Under the pieces are notes generated by a model. The model was not told the DNA's origin. It saw only the letters and a list, made by a program, of their open reading frames with translations, and made no database searches. DNA of 47,463 nt from assembly GCA_023399275.1 (NCBI GenBank), contig JAEWQH010000007.1, positions 1 to 47,463 of the forward strand. The letters run 5' to 3'. Numbering within the stretch: position 1 is the first letter of the stretch; every line of letters starts with the position of its first letter. Shown one piece after another: positions 24,368 to 34,089 of this stretch. A program made the position numbers and the translations under genes. Source of the stretch: Bacillota bacterium. Its GTDB lineage: Bacteria; Bacillota; Clostridia; Christensenellales; CAG-138.

Positions 24368-26374
24368 ATGCTGGATTCACCGTTGGCAAGCATCCGGGGC
24401 ATCGGGCCAAAACGCGCGGAGCTGTTTTCGCAGCTCGGCGTGTGCTGCGTGCGCGATCTTCTCTACCGCTTGCCGCGTGACTATCTGGATTACACAAAGG
24501 CCACGCCGGTTTCACAGCTCGTAAACGCGCAGAACGCGGCCGTTCAGGTACGCATCAGCGGAGCAACGCGCTTCTTTCGCACGAAGGGGACGACCATGCT
24601 CTCCGCGCCCGCGCAGGACGAGACCGGCAAGATCACGCTCAAGTGGTTCAATCAACCCTACCGCAGCGCGCAGTTCAACATCGGCCAGATCGTCTACGCC
24701 AGCGGCCGCGTGGTACGCAAAAACAGCGTATCGTTGATCAACCCCGCGCTTTCGCAGGCACTGCCCGGCATTGTTCCGGTGTATTCGACCATCCGGGGCA
24801 TCCAGCAGCGCACCTGGCGGGACAGCATCCGCGCCTGTCTGGAGAGCGTCTGGGATCAGATCCCCGAACCGCTGCCGCGATCTTTGCTGGAGCGGTATTC
24901 CCTCGTGCCGCTCGCGCTGGCGCTGCGACACGTACATTTTCCATTCAGCCGAGAAGCCTTGGAGATGGCCAGAAAGCGGCTCGATTTTGAAAACACGCTG
25001 CTGTATTTCGTCATCGTAGAGCTGCAAAAAGCCGAGCGCCTGCGGCAGAACGGTTTCTCGTTTGTTACAGACGGTATTTTGGAGCGTTTTTCGGCCAAGC
25101 TGCCGTTTTCGCTGACGCGTTCGCAACTGCGCGTCATTGACGAGATCGCTGCTGACATGCGAAGCTCCGCGCCCATGAACCGGCTGCTGCAGGGCGACGT
25201 CGGCTCCGGCAAGACCGCGATCGCCATGTATGCGCTCTGCGTCGCCGCCGCAAATGGCAAGCAGGGTGCGCTGCTCGCGCCGACGGAGATCCTCGCCGAG
25301 CAGCATGCGCAGAATCTGGGGGAGATCTTCGGCGGGGCGGTCGTCTTGCTCAAAGGCAGCATGAAAAAGACCGAGCGGGATGCTGCCCTGCGCAAAATTG
25401 CAGACGGTAGTGCTCTGTTTGTGGTCGGCACGCACGCGCTGCTCTCTGAAGAGGTTCGCTTCTGCGACCTCGGTTGTATCGTAACGGACGAGCAGCATCG
25501 CTTCGGGGTGCGCCAGCGCGCGGCGATGCTCGACAAGGGTACGCGCCCGGATATGCTCGTGATGAGCGCTACGCCGATTCCGCGCACACTCGCGCTGATT
25601 CTCTACGGAGACCTCGATATCTCGGTAATCGACGAACTTCCGCCGGGCAGGAAGCCGATCAAAACCAGCGTGATACCGCAGAGCAAACGGGACGATATGT
25701 ACCGCTATATCGAGGCGCAGGCCAAGCAGGGCGTGCAGAGCTACATCGTCTGTCCCGCGATCGAGCAGAGCGATGTGATCGAGTGCCCCAGCGTGGATGC
25801 GCTCTATGCCGAGTTGAAGAAAAAGCTGCCGCAGACGAAGCTTGGCAAGCTGCACGGGCGGATGAAGGAGCAGGAGAAGGAGCGCGTGATGCGCGCGTTT
25901 CGCGCGGGTGAGATCGGCGCGCTGGTGACGACTACGGTAATCGAGGTTGGCGTGCACGTGCCAAACGCCTGCATCATGGCGATCGAGGGAGCGGAGCGCT
26001 TTGGGCTTTCCCAGCTGCACCAGCTGCGCGGCCGCGTCGGCAGGAGCGCTCAGCAAGCGTATTGTTTTCTGCTTTACGGTGTGGAGAGTGAGCAGGAGAA
26101 CGAGCGCATGCGCACCATGACGCAGACGGGGGACGGCTTTGAAATCGCCCAAAAGGACCTGCTTCTGCGCGGGCCCGGCGACTTCATCGGTACGCGGCAG
26201 CACGGGGATGACGGCGCGGGGCTGCTTTCGGGCGCGATGGATGCAAAGCTGCTGGAGCAGGCGTCGAATGCCGCGCGGGAGATTCTCGACCACGGCGGAG
26301 AGGAGAGCGCGCGCCTCATCGAGCTTGCGGCCGAGCGGCATGGCGCGCTGCTGCGCGACATTGCGATGAACTGA
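24368..26374 (+). CDS. recG: ATP-dependent DNA helicase RecG
   Basis: About 668 residues, normal for the family. The N-terminal wedge starts with SIRGIGPKRAELFSQLGV, followed by the OB-like part. Helicase motifs: I GDVGSGKTAIAMYAL, Ia LLAPTEILAEQHA, II TDEQHRFG (DEQH box), III MSATPIPRTLAL, V ALVTTTVIEVGVHVPNA, VI QLHQLRGRVGRSAQQAYCFL. It drives regression of stalled replication forks and branch migration. The start is ATG 24368 with GAGGG close by, or TTG 24356. It lies behind the fakA terminator, so it has its own start of transcription or relies on readthrough. Confidence 0.97.
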   Translation: MLDSPLASIRGIGPKRAELFSQLGVCCVRDLLYRLPRDYLDYTKATPVSQLVNAQNAAVQVRISGATRFFRTKGTTMLSAPAQDETGKITLKWFNQPYRSAQFNIGQIVYASGRVVRKNSVSLINPALSQALPGIVPVYSTIRGIQQRTWRDSIRACLESVWDQIPEPLPRSLLERYSLVPLALALRHVHFPFSREALEMARKRLDFENTLLYFVIVELQKAERLRQNGFSFVTDGILERFSAKLPFSLTRSQLRVIDEIAADMRSSAPMNRLLQGDVGSGKTAIAMYALCVAAANGKQGALLAPTEILAEQHAQNLGEIFGGAVVLLKGSMKKTERDAALRKIADGSALFVVGTHALLSEEVRFCDLGCIVTDEQHRFGVRQRAAMLDKGTRPDMLVMSATPIPRTLALILYGDLDISVIDELPPGRKPIKTSVIPQSKRDDMYRYIEAQAKQGVQSYIVCPAIEQSDVIECPSVDALYAELKKKLPQTKLGKLHGRMKEQEKERVMRAFRAGEIGALVTTTVIEVGVHVPNACIMAIEGAERFGLSQLHQLRGRVGRSAQQAYCFLLYGVESEQENERMRTMTQTGDGFEIAQKDLLLRGPGDFIGTRQHGDDGAGLLSGAMDAKLLEQASNAAREILDHGGEESARLIELAAERHGALLRDIAMN

Positions 26375-26411
26375 CCACGGTTTACCTGCAAGAATCGGCT
26401 GAAAATCCTGT

Positions 26412-26441
26412 TTGACGGCATAGTGGAATCAATGTTATAGT
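26412..26441 (+). promoter_or_regulatory. Promoter for the aminotransferase gene
   Basis: TTGACG (26412-26417), 18 bases, TATAGT (26436-26441); shifting by one base gives 17 bases and TTATAG. It lies about 70 bases before the start codon. Confidence 0.6.
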
Positions 26442-26512
26442 AAAAAAGTTCTCGCAAAATCGCCGGTTTTATTTGAAGAACCGCACAAATTCACTCGAAC
26501 ACAGGGGTGGCT

Positions 26513-27691
26513 ATGGATTATCAGAGTTTGCTTTCGGATTGCGTGCGCCGCATTCCGCCTTCGGGAATTCGCAAGTATTTCGACCTACTGGACGATTCGC
26601 ATATCAGCCTCGGCGTAGGCGAGCCGGATTTTCCGACGCCGGAGCGGATTCGCCTGCGCGTTGCCCAGCGGCTCAAGACCGAGCGCGTGCCGTATTCTTC
26701 CAACTCGGGCGATCCGCACCTGCGCGAGTTGATCTTGCGCTTTCTCTCCGAGCGCTACGGTATCTCGGGCTACGAGTCGATCGACAACGTGCTCATCACG
26801 GTCGGCGCAAGCCAGGCGATCGATCTGGCCATGCGTGCCATCATCAATCCCAACGACGAGGTGATTTACCACGAGCCGTGCTACGTTTCCTATGCGCCGT
26901 CCATCGAGCTTGCCGGAGGGAAAGCCGTCGGTGTAGTCACCCGGCATGAAGATAAGTTTCGCCTCGGCGCGGAGGCGCTCAAGGCCGCCATCACACCGAA
27001 GACGAAGGCGATCCTCATCGCGTTTCCGACCAACCCGACGGGGGCAATCATGGAGCGGCGCGATCTGGAAGCGATTGCGGATCTGGTGCGCGATACGGAT
27101 ATCCTCGTCATTACGGATGAGATCTATTCGGAGCTGACCTTCAACGGCAAGCGGCATGTCTCGTTTGCCGCGCTGCCGGGCATGCGCGAGCGGACGATCG
27201 TGCTCAACGGCTTTAGCAAAGCGTTTTCCATGACCGGCTGGCGGCTCGGTTACGCCGTCGGCCCGGCGCCGCTGATCGCCGCCATGCGCAAGGTGCATCA
27301 GCTGATGATGCTCTGTGCGCCAACGCCTGCGCAGTGGGCAGGGATCGCTGCGCTCGAGGATGGCTTTGCGGACGGGTTTGCGGATACGCGCTATATGATC
27401 GACGAGTACGAATCGCGCCGCCGGTTCATCATCGACGCGTTCAACGGTCTTGGCCTGCCGTGCAACGAGCCGGAGGGCGCGTTTTACGTGTTTCCATCGA
27501 TTCGCTCCACTGGCATGACGAGCGAGCAGTTTTGCGATGGGCTTTTAGCGAGCAAAAAGGTGGTCACCGTTCCCGGCAGCGCGTTCGGCGCGGCGGGCGA
27601 GGGACACATCCGCTGCTGCTACGCGACCTCGAAGGAGCATATCGAGGAAGCGATGCGGCGCATCGGCGCGTATCTTTCCGAGATCCGCTGA
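26513..27691 (+). CDS. PLP-dependent class I/II aminotransferase (aspartate/PatA-like)
   Basis: About 392 residues of the fold-type I aspartate aminotransferase group. Marks: GVGEPDFPTPERI, YSSNSGDPHLRELI, the Asn-Pro loop FPTNPTGAIM, DEIYSELTF with the PLP-ring Asp, NGFSKAFSMTGWRLGY with the PLP lysine, and a C-terminal arginine in GEGHIRCCYATS, expected to bind the substrate carboxylate. Firmicute PatA-type enzymes act on aspartate, aromatic amino acids or N-acetyl-diaminopimelate precursors; specificity is not readable. ATG 26513 is preferred over GTG 26507; the AGGGGTGG RBS favours ATG. Confidence 0.92.
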   Translation: MDYQSLLSDCVRRIPPSGIRKYFDLLDDSHISLGVGEPDFPTPERIRLRVAQRLKTERVPYSSNSGDPHLRELILRFLSERYGISGYESIDNVLITVGASQAIDLAMRAIINPNDEVIYHEPCYVSYAPSIELAGGKAVGVVTRHEDKFRLGAEALKAAITPKTKAILIAFPTNPTGAIMERRDLEAIADLVRDTDILVITDEIYSELTFNGKRHVSFAALPGMRERTIVLNGFSKAFSMTGWRLGYAVGPAPLIAAMRKVHQLMMLCAPTPAQWAGIAALEDGFADGFADTRYMIDEYESRRRFIIDAFNGLGLPCNEPEGAFYVFPSIRSTGMTSEQFCDGLLASKKVVTVPGSAFGAAGEGHIRCCYATSKEHIEEAMRRIGAYLSEIR

Positions 27692-27706
27692 GACGGATAA
27701 AGGCTT

Positions 27707-27737
27707 GCCCCGTCGCGATGACCGAGACGGGGCTTTT
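27707..27737 (+). terminator. Rho-independent terminator after the aminotransferase
   Basis: GCCCCGTC (27707-27714) pairs with GACGGGGC (27726-27733), followed by TTTTCTTCTG. Confidence 0.85.
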
Positions 27738-27837
27738 CTTCTGTTTGCCGGCAGAGAAAAAATTACGGATGCTTTTCTTCTGCGCGCGTTTATAATAGGA
27801 ACAGGGGCGGATGCCGCGCGTCCGCCAAGGGAGAACC

Positions 27838-30189
27838 ATGATACAGGAAAAAACGTTTGCCACACTGGAATACGACAAGATACTCGCCATCCTGCAGCAG
27901 CACATCGCCAGCGAGGTCGGCCTGGAGTTTGCGCAAAAGCTGCGCCCCGTTACCGAACTGAGAGAGGCGCAATCCTTGCAGGAGCAGACCTCCGAGGCGG
28001 AGCACATCTATACCCGTACGGGGCGGACGCCCGTATCTGGCTTTCCCGACGTGCGCGAGCTCGTGGGGAGGATGCATGCGTCTTTGTTTTTGAGCACGCG
28101 GGAGCTGCTTGCCATCGCGCAGGCGATGCGCGCCGCGCGCGAAGCGAAGGAGGTGCTGCAGTCTGGAGACGATACGAGCCTGCTTTGCAACCTCGCAAAC
28201 CGCCTGACCTCCCACCGCTCGCTGGAAGAGGAGATCGCCCGCTGCATCCTTGGTGAAGACGAGATATCGGACAACGCGTCCCCTGAGTTGGGCCGTATCC
28301 GCCGGCAGATGAAGATCGTAGGCGAACGTGTGCGCGAAAAACTCAACGGCATGCTCCGCAGCCAGACCACGCAGAAGTATCTGCAGGAAGCGGTCGTCAC
28401 CATACGAAACGGGCGATATGTGCTGCCGGTAAAAGCCGAGTGCCGGTCGCAGGTGCCCGGCTTGGTTCACGACCAGAGCAGCAGCGGGGCAACGCTGTTT
28501 GTCGAGCCCTCCGCCGTAGTTGAGCTGGGAAACGAAAACAAGCGGCTGCTCGCCGAGGAGAAAAACGAGATCGAGCGCATCCTCTCGGGACTAACGGCGA
28601 TGGCTGCGCCGTTTGCAGACGAGATTCACATGAGCTGCAATGTTCTCGGCGCGCTGGATGTGATCTTTGCCCGCGCGGTCATGGCGCGGGATCAGCGGGC
28701 CGTGCGGCCGAAGCTGAATGAGGCGGGCAGCATCCGCATCCTGCGCGGTCGGCATCCGTTGATCGCAAAGGAGAGCGTCGTGCCGGTCGATATCTGGCTC
28801 GGTGAAACCTACCGCACGCTGATCATCACCGGGCCGAACACCGGCGGCAAGACCGTTACGCTCAAGACGGTCGGTCTCTTTACGCTGATGGCGATGAGCG
28901 GCATGTTCATCCCCGCGGACGAGGGGACGGAGCTATCCACCTTTGAGCGCGTATTTGCGGACATCGGGGATGAGCAATCCATCGAGCAATCGCTCTCGAC
29001 CTTCTCCTCACATATGACCAACACCGTGCGCATCCTTTCGGAGGCGGACGCGCGCTCCCTCGTGCTGCTGGATGAGCTGGGCGCGGGCACCGACCCTATC
29101 GAGGGCGCAGCGTTGGCGCAGGCGATTTTAGAGAACCTCTACGAGCGCAAAACGCTGTGTGTAGCCACCACGCACTACAGCGAGATCAAGGCGTTTGCGC
29201 TTATGCACGCCGGCATGCAAAACGCCTCTATGGAGTTTGATATCGACCGGCTTTGCCCGACCTACCGGCTCTTCATCGGCATACCCGGCAAGAGCAACGC
29301 GTTTGAGATCTCTCGTAGGCTGGGGCTGAGCGACGCCGTGATCGCGCGCGCGCAGGACTTTCTGCAGAAAAAGGATATCGCGTTTGAGACCGTGCTCTCC
29401 GAAGCGGAGCAGGCGCGCAGGGAAGCGGAGAACGATCGGGAAGCGATGTACAAAGCGCGCATGGATACGGAGAAGATCAAAACCGAGCTGGAGAAAGAGA
29501 AGAAGAAGCTCGAAGATGAAAAATCGCTCTTGCGCCAGAAGGCGCGCGAGGACGCGCGCAGAATGGTGCAGGAGACGCGGCAGGATATGGAGCAGCTCAT
29601 CGCGCAGCTGCGCTCCATCCAGAACATAGACCACAAGCAGCTCGAACGCGCGGTGCAGTCCTCGCGCGATGCGATGCGAAATACCGAAGAGCGGCTCTAT
29701 GAGCAGGCGGTTTTGCGTGAGAGCGCGGGCGAGGCGCCGGCGAGCGTCATCCCCGGCGAACGTGTGAAGCTCATCACCCTCGGGCAGGAAGCGACCGTGC
29801 TCAAGGCGGCGGATGCAAAGGGGGACGTGCTGGTGCAGGCAGGCGTGATGAAGCTGACCATCCCGCTGCGCGATATCCGCCCAGCGGCGCAGAAAAAGCA
29901 ACAGCAGACTGCGGCGAAGGTGTCGCTGACGCAGGAGAGCACAAATGCGCTCTCCATCGACCTGCGCGGCAAGATGGTGGACGACGCGTGCCTAGAGCTG
30001 GATCGATTCATCGACCACGCGCTGATCACGGGGGTACATGAGTTCTTCGCTGTGCACGGAAAAGGAACCGGCGCGCTCCGAAGCGGCGTGCAGGCGTACC
30101 TGAAGAACCACCCGCGGGTGAAGTCCTTCCGCATCGGCGCATATGGGGAGGGGGACGCGGGGGTCACGGTGGTCACACTTAAGGGGTGA
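27838..30189 (+). CDS. mutS2: Endonuclease MutS2
   Basis: 783 residues. The N-terminal MutS core (LEYDKILAILQQHI) leads to the ABC-type ATPase with Walker A GPNTGGKTVTLKTVGL, Walker B LVLLDELGAGTDP and ATTHYSEIKAFA. A long charged coiled coil follows at about 520-620 (LEKEKKKLEDEKSLL). A C-terminal Smr nuclease domain has IDLRG and VHGKGTGALRSGV. MutS2 was described as suppressing recombination and, more recently, as splitting collided ribosomes. ATG 27838 has AAGGGAGAACC ahead; a TATAAT at 27791-27796 may be its -10, without a good -35. Confidence 0.96.
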   Translation: MIQEKTFATLEYDKILAILQQHIASEVGLEFAQKLRPVTELREAQSLQEQTSEAEHIYTRTGRTPVSGFPDVRELVGRMHASLFLSTRELLAIAQAMRAAREAKEVLQSGDDTSLLCNLANRLTSHRSLEEEIARCILGEDEISDNASPELGRIRRQMKIVGERVREKLNGMLRSQTTQKYLQEAVVTIRNGRYVLPVKAECRSQVPGLVHDQSSSGATLFVEPSAVVELGNENKRLLAEEKNEIERILSGLTAMAAPFADEIHMSCNVLGALDVIFARAVMARDQRAVRPKLNEAGSIRILRGRHPLIAKESVVPVDIWLGETYRTLIITGPNTGGKTVTLKTVGLFTLMAMSGMFIPADEGTELSTFERVFADIGDEQSIEQSLSTFSSHMTNTVRILSEADARSLVLLDELGAGTDPIEGAALAQAILENLYERKTLCVATTHYSEIKAFALMHAGMQNASMEFDIDRLCPTYRLFIGIPGKSNAFEISRRLGLSDAVIARAQDFLQKKDIAFETVLSEAEQARREAENDREAMYKARMDTEKIKTELEKEKKKLEDEKSLLRQKAREDARRMVQETRQDMEQLIAQLRSIQNIDHKQLERAVQSSRDAMRNTEERLYEQAVLRESAGEAPASVIPGERVKLITLGQEATVLKAADAKGDVLVQAGVMKLTIPLRDIRPAAQKKQQQTAAKVSLTQESTNALSIDLRGKMVDDACLELDRFIDHALITGVHEFFAVHGKGTGALRSGVQAYLKNHPRVKSFRIGAYGEGDAGVTVVTLKG

Positions 30190-30284
30190 TCTGCGTCAAA
30201 ATGGGGCGTATTGCGCAAAATTCTACTCAAAAACGCCCAAAAACACATTCGCATGCGTCGGTGGTGTGACAATTTTCAACCGCG

Positions 30285-30314
30285 TTGGACAAACGTAACA
30301 ATCTCTGTTATACT
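30285..30314 (+). promoter_or_regulatory. Promoter for the two-component/HtrA operon
   Basis: TTGGAC (30285-30290) and TATACT (30309-30314) with 18 bases between them. The RBS region TAACGGAGGGGATCGG lies just before ATG 30368. Confidence 0.6.
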
Positions 30315-30367
30315 TTATCCAAATGTGAGAGCATGCATATTTTCCTATCAGTAACGGAGGGGATCGG

Positions 30368-31045
30368 ATGGAAAACAATACCATTCTGGTCATAGATGAT
30401 GACAGAAATATTCTCGCCATCATCGAGCTATATCTCAAGAAAGCGGGCTTCCAGGTGTATACCTGCGCGGACGGAACCTCCGCGATGGCGGCGTTTCACG
30501 AGACGAAACCCTCGCTCGTCGTGCTGGACATCATGCTGCCCGGGCGGGACGGCTGGGCCGTGCTCCACGACATCCGCATGGAGAGCGAAACGCCGGTCAT
30601 CATGCTCACGGCAAAGGGCGACACGGGCGACCGTGTGCAGGGACTGGAGCTCGGCGCGGACGATTACATCGCAAAGCCTTTCGACGCAAAGGAGCTCATC
30701 GCGCGGATCAAGGCTGTTTTGCGGCGTAGTACGCCGATGGAGCCGGCGCGGACGATCTCCCTGCCCGGCCTGACCGTGTCGCTGGAAAACTATGCGGTCA
30801 CGCTCGACGGGCGACAGCTTGAGATGCCGCCGAAGGAGATCGAGCTGCTGTACTTTCTTGCCAGCCATACCGGCAAGGTGTTTACCAGAGAACAGCTGCT
30901 GGAGCAGGTCTGGGGCTTTGACTTCTTTGGCGACTCGCGCACGGTGGACGTGCACGTCAAACGCATCCGTGAAAAACTGGGTGACAATCACGAGTGGGAG
31001 CTCCGCACGGTCTGGGGCGTTGGGTATAAATTCGAACAGAAGTGA
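30368..31045 (+). CDS. Response regulator, OmpR/PhoB family
   Basis: 225 residues. The receiver domain (1-120) has the acidic pair in VIDDDRN, phosphoacceptor Asp54 in VVLDIMLPGRDG, conserved Thr in MLTAKGD, and Lys in YIAKPFDAKEL. The winged-helix output domain (about 130-225) has EIELLYFLASHTGKVFTREQL, DSRTVDVHVKRIREKLG and a final TVWGVGYKFE. The kinase gene follows nine bases later. The presence of HtrA in the operon suggests envelope-stress control. Confidence 0.96.
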   Translation: MENNTILVIDDDRNILAIIELYLKKAGFQVYTCADGTSAMAAFHETKPSLVVLDIMLPGRDGWAVLHDIRMESETPVIMLTAKGDTGDRVQGLELGADDYIAKPFDAKELIARIKAVLRRSTPMEPARTISLPGLTVSLENYAVTLDGRQLEMPPKEIELLYFLASHTGKVFTREQLLEQVWGFDFFGDSRTVDVHVKRIREKLGDNHEWELRTVWGVGYKFEQK

Positions 31046-31054
31046 TGCGGTAAG

Positions 31055-32539
31055 ATGCGCAAAGACTTTCTCAGAACGCTCTTTTCCCGAATGCTGGCTA
31101 CCTATATGGGCGTTACGCTCGGGCTGCTGCTGCTCTCCGGCACCATCGTAGGCGCGCTGATGACCGGCTTCATCATGCGGCAGGAAAAGCAGAATATCGC
31201 AAACGAAATCAAGATCGTAACCGACTTGTACTTTAACACCACGAGCTCCGTCGCCGGCGAAAACACAGCGATGCTCGAGCTCAACACAATCGCAAGGCAC
31301 TACGACGGGTTGATTCAGTTTATCTCCCTGGACGGCGCCATGGCGCAATATGCCTCCGGTTCAAAGTGGAACGAGGTCATGAGCATCCGCTACTCGGAGG
31401 AAGAGATATCACGCATGCTGTACGCCGTCTCGGATTTGGACGCGAGCAGCGTGCGTTTTACGCAACTCAAGGGGAGTTTTCAGATGCTGGCGGGCACGAG
31501 GCCGGTCGAGCAGGACGGTGAGGTAACGCACATCGTCCGCTTCTACGTCGATATCACCGATGCGCGCGGCGCGGTTGCCATGGCGTATGCGGAGGTGATG
31601 CTGGTGTCGCTCATCGCGGTGCTGATCTCCGTGATCGCGGTTTACTACACCACCTCGCGCCTGACGCGGCCGTTTATGGAGATCAACGAGATCGTGCAAA
31701 AGTACGCCAAGGGCGACTACAACGTTCGCATCCCGATCAGCAGCATGGAGGAGGCGACGCAGCTTGCGGTCAGCTTCAACAACATGGCGGACCAACTCAA
31801 GGACCTGGAGGCCACGCGCAGGAGCTTTGTGGCAAACGTCAGCCACGAGCTGCGCAGCCCGCTGACGAGCATGAAGGGGTTCCTTGAGGCCATGCAGGAT
31901 GGAACCATTGGCCCGGAGGAGCACGAAAAGTATATCGGCGTCGTGCTCTCGGAGACAAAGCGCATGGCGGGCATGGTCAACGACCTGCTCGATCTTGCGC
32001 GGATCGAGAGCGGGAAGACCGCGCTCAAGCTCGAGATATTCGACATCAACGAGCTGATCCGCAGGACGCTCATCACCTTCGAAGCGCGCATCTACGAGCA
32101 CTATATGGAAGTGGACGTCAAGTTTGCGCAGGAGCAGTATTATGTCGAGGCGGACAGCGCGCAGATTTCGCAGGTGCTGCGCAACATCATCGACAACGCG
32201 ATCAAGTACTCGCCGGACGGCACCAAGCTGCGCATCGCGACCTACGCCATGCGGCGCGAGATCTACGTCAGCATCCAGGACTCCGGGCCGGGCATACCGG
32301 AAGAGGACATCCCGCATGTGTTTGACCGCTTCTATAAGGTCGAAAAGGCGCATACACCGACCAAGCAGAGCGGAACAGGCCTTGGTCTGTCCATCGTAAA
32401 GCGCATCATCGACCAGCACAACCAGACCATCACGCTCAAGAGCGCAAAAGGGAAAGGGAGCACGTTTACATTCACACTCAAGCGCGCGCCGGTTCCGAAG
32501 CGCTCGATTTTAGACGGAGGAAAAAAATATGGAGCATAA
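31055..32539 (+). CDS. Sensor histidine kinase with HAMP domain
   Basis: 494 residues. Two membrane spans at about 14-38 and 178-200 enclose a ~140-residue extracytoplasmic sensor domain. A HAMP domain follows (TTSRLTRPFMEINEIVQKYA, GDYNVRIPISSMEEATQLAVSFN). The dimerisation/phosphoacceptor helix has His264 in NVSHELRSPLTSM. The ATPase domain has the N box NIIDNAIKYSPDG, G1 DSGPGIP, F box FDRFYKVE and G2 GTGLGLSIVKRI. The architecture resembles ResE/PhoR/VicK-type kinases but has no PAS domain. The signal is unknown. It phosphorylates the preceding regulator. Confidence 0.96.
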   Translation: MRKDFLRTLFSRMLATYMGVTLGLLLLSGTIVGALMTGFIMRQEKQNIANEIKIVTDLYFNTTSSVAGENTAMLELNTIARHYDGLIQFISLDGAMAQYASGSKWNEVMSIRYSEEEISRMLYAVSDLDASSVRFTQLKGSFQMLAGTRPVEQDGEVTHIVRFYVDITDARGAVAMAYAEVMLVSLIAVLISVIAVYYTTSRLTRPFMEINEIVQKYAKGDYNVRIPISSMEEATQLAVSFNNMADQLKDLEATRRSFVANVSHELRSPLTSMKGFLEAMQDGTIGPEEHEKYIGVVLSETKRMAGMVNDLLDLARIESGKTALKLEIFDINELIRRTLITFEARIYEHYMEVDVKFAQEQYYVEADSAQISQVLRNIIDNAIKYSPDGTKLRIATYAMRREIYVSIQDSGPGIPEEDIPHVFDRFYKVEKAHTPTKQSGTGLGLSIVKRIIDQHNQTITLKSAKGKGSTFTFTLKRAPVPKRSILDGGKKYGA

Positions 32540-33905
32540 CGGCTACTATTCGTCGGATCAAAAGTACAACAAAAACCGTGAGCACAGAGGCGGGAACGCG
32601 TTTGCGACCGTTGTGATTCTCATCGTCCTCGTGCTGCTGGCGCTGCTGGTGGTCGGCCTCTTCTGGCCGGAGGTGCTCGGCGGGGTTACGCCGGATTACA
32701 CGCTCACCGACATCACGCCGACACCGCAGCAAACGGAGACGGCGGAGCCCTCCGCAGATCCATCGGAGGAAACGTCCCTGCCGGAGGCTGTGCCTGCCTC
32801 GCCGACGCCCGCTGTGGCCGACGAGGATCGCACCATGCCGGAGCTTGACGGGGTTGCGCCCTCGCTGCCCGGCATCGTAGACAACCCGATTCCGGATATC
32901 TACGACGCGGTGTCTCCCGGCGTGGTCGGCGTGCTCAACTACATCCAGCTGCAAAACGCCAAGGGAAACATGGTGGATGAGCTCTACGGCAGCGGCACCG
33001 GCTTTGTCGTTTCCAGCGAGGGATATATCCTGACGAACGCGCACGTCGTCGACGGCGCGGCCAAGATTACCGTCAAGGTGTTTGGTGAGGACGAGGAGCG
33101 CGAGGCTACGCTGATCGGCTCCGACACGGAGACGGATATCGCCGTGCTCAAGGTGGAAGGTGCTTCGCTGCAACCCCTGAAGCTGGGTGACTCCGATCAG
33201 GTTCGCGTCGGTGAATATGTGCTCGCCATCGGCAATCCGCTCTCTTCGGACGAACTGGCGAACACCATCACGTTTGGCATCATCAGCGCAACCAAACGCG
33301 AGGTGACCATCGACAACTACACCAACTCCTATCTGCAGACGGACGCGGCGATCAATTTCGGCAACAGCGGCGGCCCCCTGATCAACCTCAGCGGCGAGGT
33401 CATCGGAATCAACAGCGCCAAGACGATCACCGCGGGGTATGACGAGCTGGGCAATGCGGTCAGCGCGGAGGGCATCGGCTTTGCGCTGCCGATCAACCAG
33501 GTGCAGAAGATCATGGAGGTGCTCATCACCAAAGGGTATGTTGAGCGGCCCGGTATCGGCGTTATGGTCAGCACTGTGGACGCGGATATGGCGGAGCAGC
33601 TCGGCGTTCCGGTCGGCGCGCGCATCGAGAGCGTCGTGAAAGACAGGCCAGCTGCGCAAGCCGGCATTCTGGTCGGGGATATCATCACACAGGCCAACGG
33701 CGAAGACATCACTTCGCATCAGGAACTGGTGGATATCGTGCTCGCCTGCATGATCGGCGATGAACTAAACGTCAAAGTCTATCGCGACGGCGAGTATATG
33801 GATATCACCATCACCATCGGCAATAAGACCGATATGGATTTCGGCAACGTTGTGGATGAATCTCCCGCGCCTTCTGCGGAGGATACGCCCGTTCCGATGC
33901 CGTAA
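32529..33905 (+). CDS. Membrane-anchored HtrA/DegP-like serine protease (S1C)
   Basis: 458 residues. An N-in anchor lies at about 25-47 (FATVVILIVLVLLALLVVGLF), followed by a Thr/Pro/Glu-rich linker to about residue 115. The protease domain has the triad His in TNAHVVDGAA, Asp in TDIAVLKV and Ser in FGNSGGPLINL. A C-terminal PDZ domain (GARIESVVKDRPAAQAGILVGDIITQ) follows. It degrades or refolds misfolded surface proteins. It overlaps the kinase gene by 11 bases, so the two-component system and protease are made together. The tail after the PDZ is Asp/Pro-rich. Confidence 0.96.
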   Translation: MEHNGYYSSDQKYNKNREHRGGNAFATVVILIVLVLLALLVVGLFWPEVLGGVTPDYTLTDITPTPQQTETAEPSADPSEETSLPEAVPASPTPAVADEDRTMPELDGVAPSLPGIVDNPIPDIYDAVSPGVVGVLNYIQLQNAKGNMVDELYGSGTGFVVSSEGYILTNAHVVDGAAKITVKVFGEDEEREATLIGSDTETDIAVLKVEGASLQPLKLGDSDQVRVGEYVLAIGNPLSSDELANTITFGIISATKREVTIDNYTNSYLQTDAAINFGNSGGPLINLSGEVIGINSAKTITAGYDELGNAVSAEGIGFALPINQVQKIMEVLITKGYVERPGIGVMVSTVDADMAEQLGVPVGARIESVVKDRPAAQAGILVGDIITQANGEDITSHQELVDIVLACMIGDELNVKVYRDGEYMDITITIGNKTDMDFGNVVDESPAPSAEDTPVPMP

Positions 33906-33962
33906 TACCGACACATAGCGGCAATGGTGCGGCGGCCATTATGGCCGACTGCCGATAAAAGT

Positions 33963-34000
33963 GCAAAGTGGACCGGCGTTTGCCGGTTCGCTTTGCTTTT
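33963..34000 (+). terminator. Rho-independent terminator after htrA-like gene
   Basis: A 15-bp stem (33963-33977 with 33982-33996, two G-T pairs), loop GTTT, then TTTT. This is one of the strongest hairpins in the window. Confidence 0.88.
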
Positions 34001-34024
34001 GCGGCAAAAGGATGCCGTGAACGA

Positions 34025-34053
34025 TTGTAAAAACGTCTGCACGCAGGTATAAT
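34025..34053 (+). promoter_or_regulatory. Promoter for metY
   Basis: TTGTAA (34025-34030), 17 bases, TATAAT (34048-34053). The start codon is only 37 bases on, so there is no room for a SAM riboswitch or T-box. Confidence 0.7.
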
Positions 34054-34089
34054 GTTCAGGAATGCATCTAAACCATCGGAGGAACAAAC

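Noticed and set aside
24512..26341. 609-residue minus-strand open frame opposite recG
   Set aside because: recG has all helicase motifs on the plus strand; the antisense frame has none.
27763..27796. Promoter TTACGG-22-TATAAT before mutS2
   Set aside because: The -10 is perfect but the spacing of 22 bases is too long and no other -35 is convincing, so only mentioned with the gene.
33906..34089. SAM riboswitch or T-box before metY
   Set aside because: The gap is filled by a terminator and a promoter that starts RNA about 30 bases before the ATG; no S-box features.
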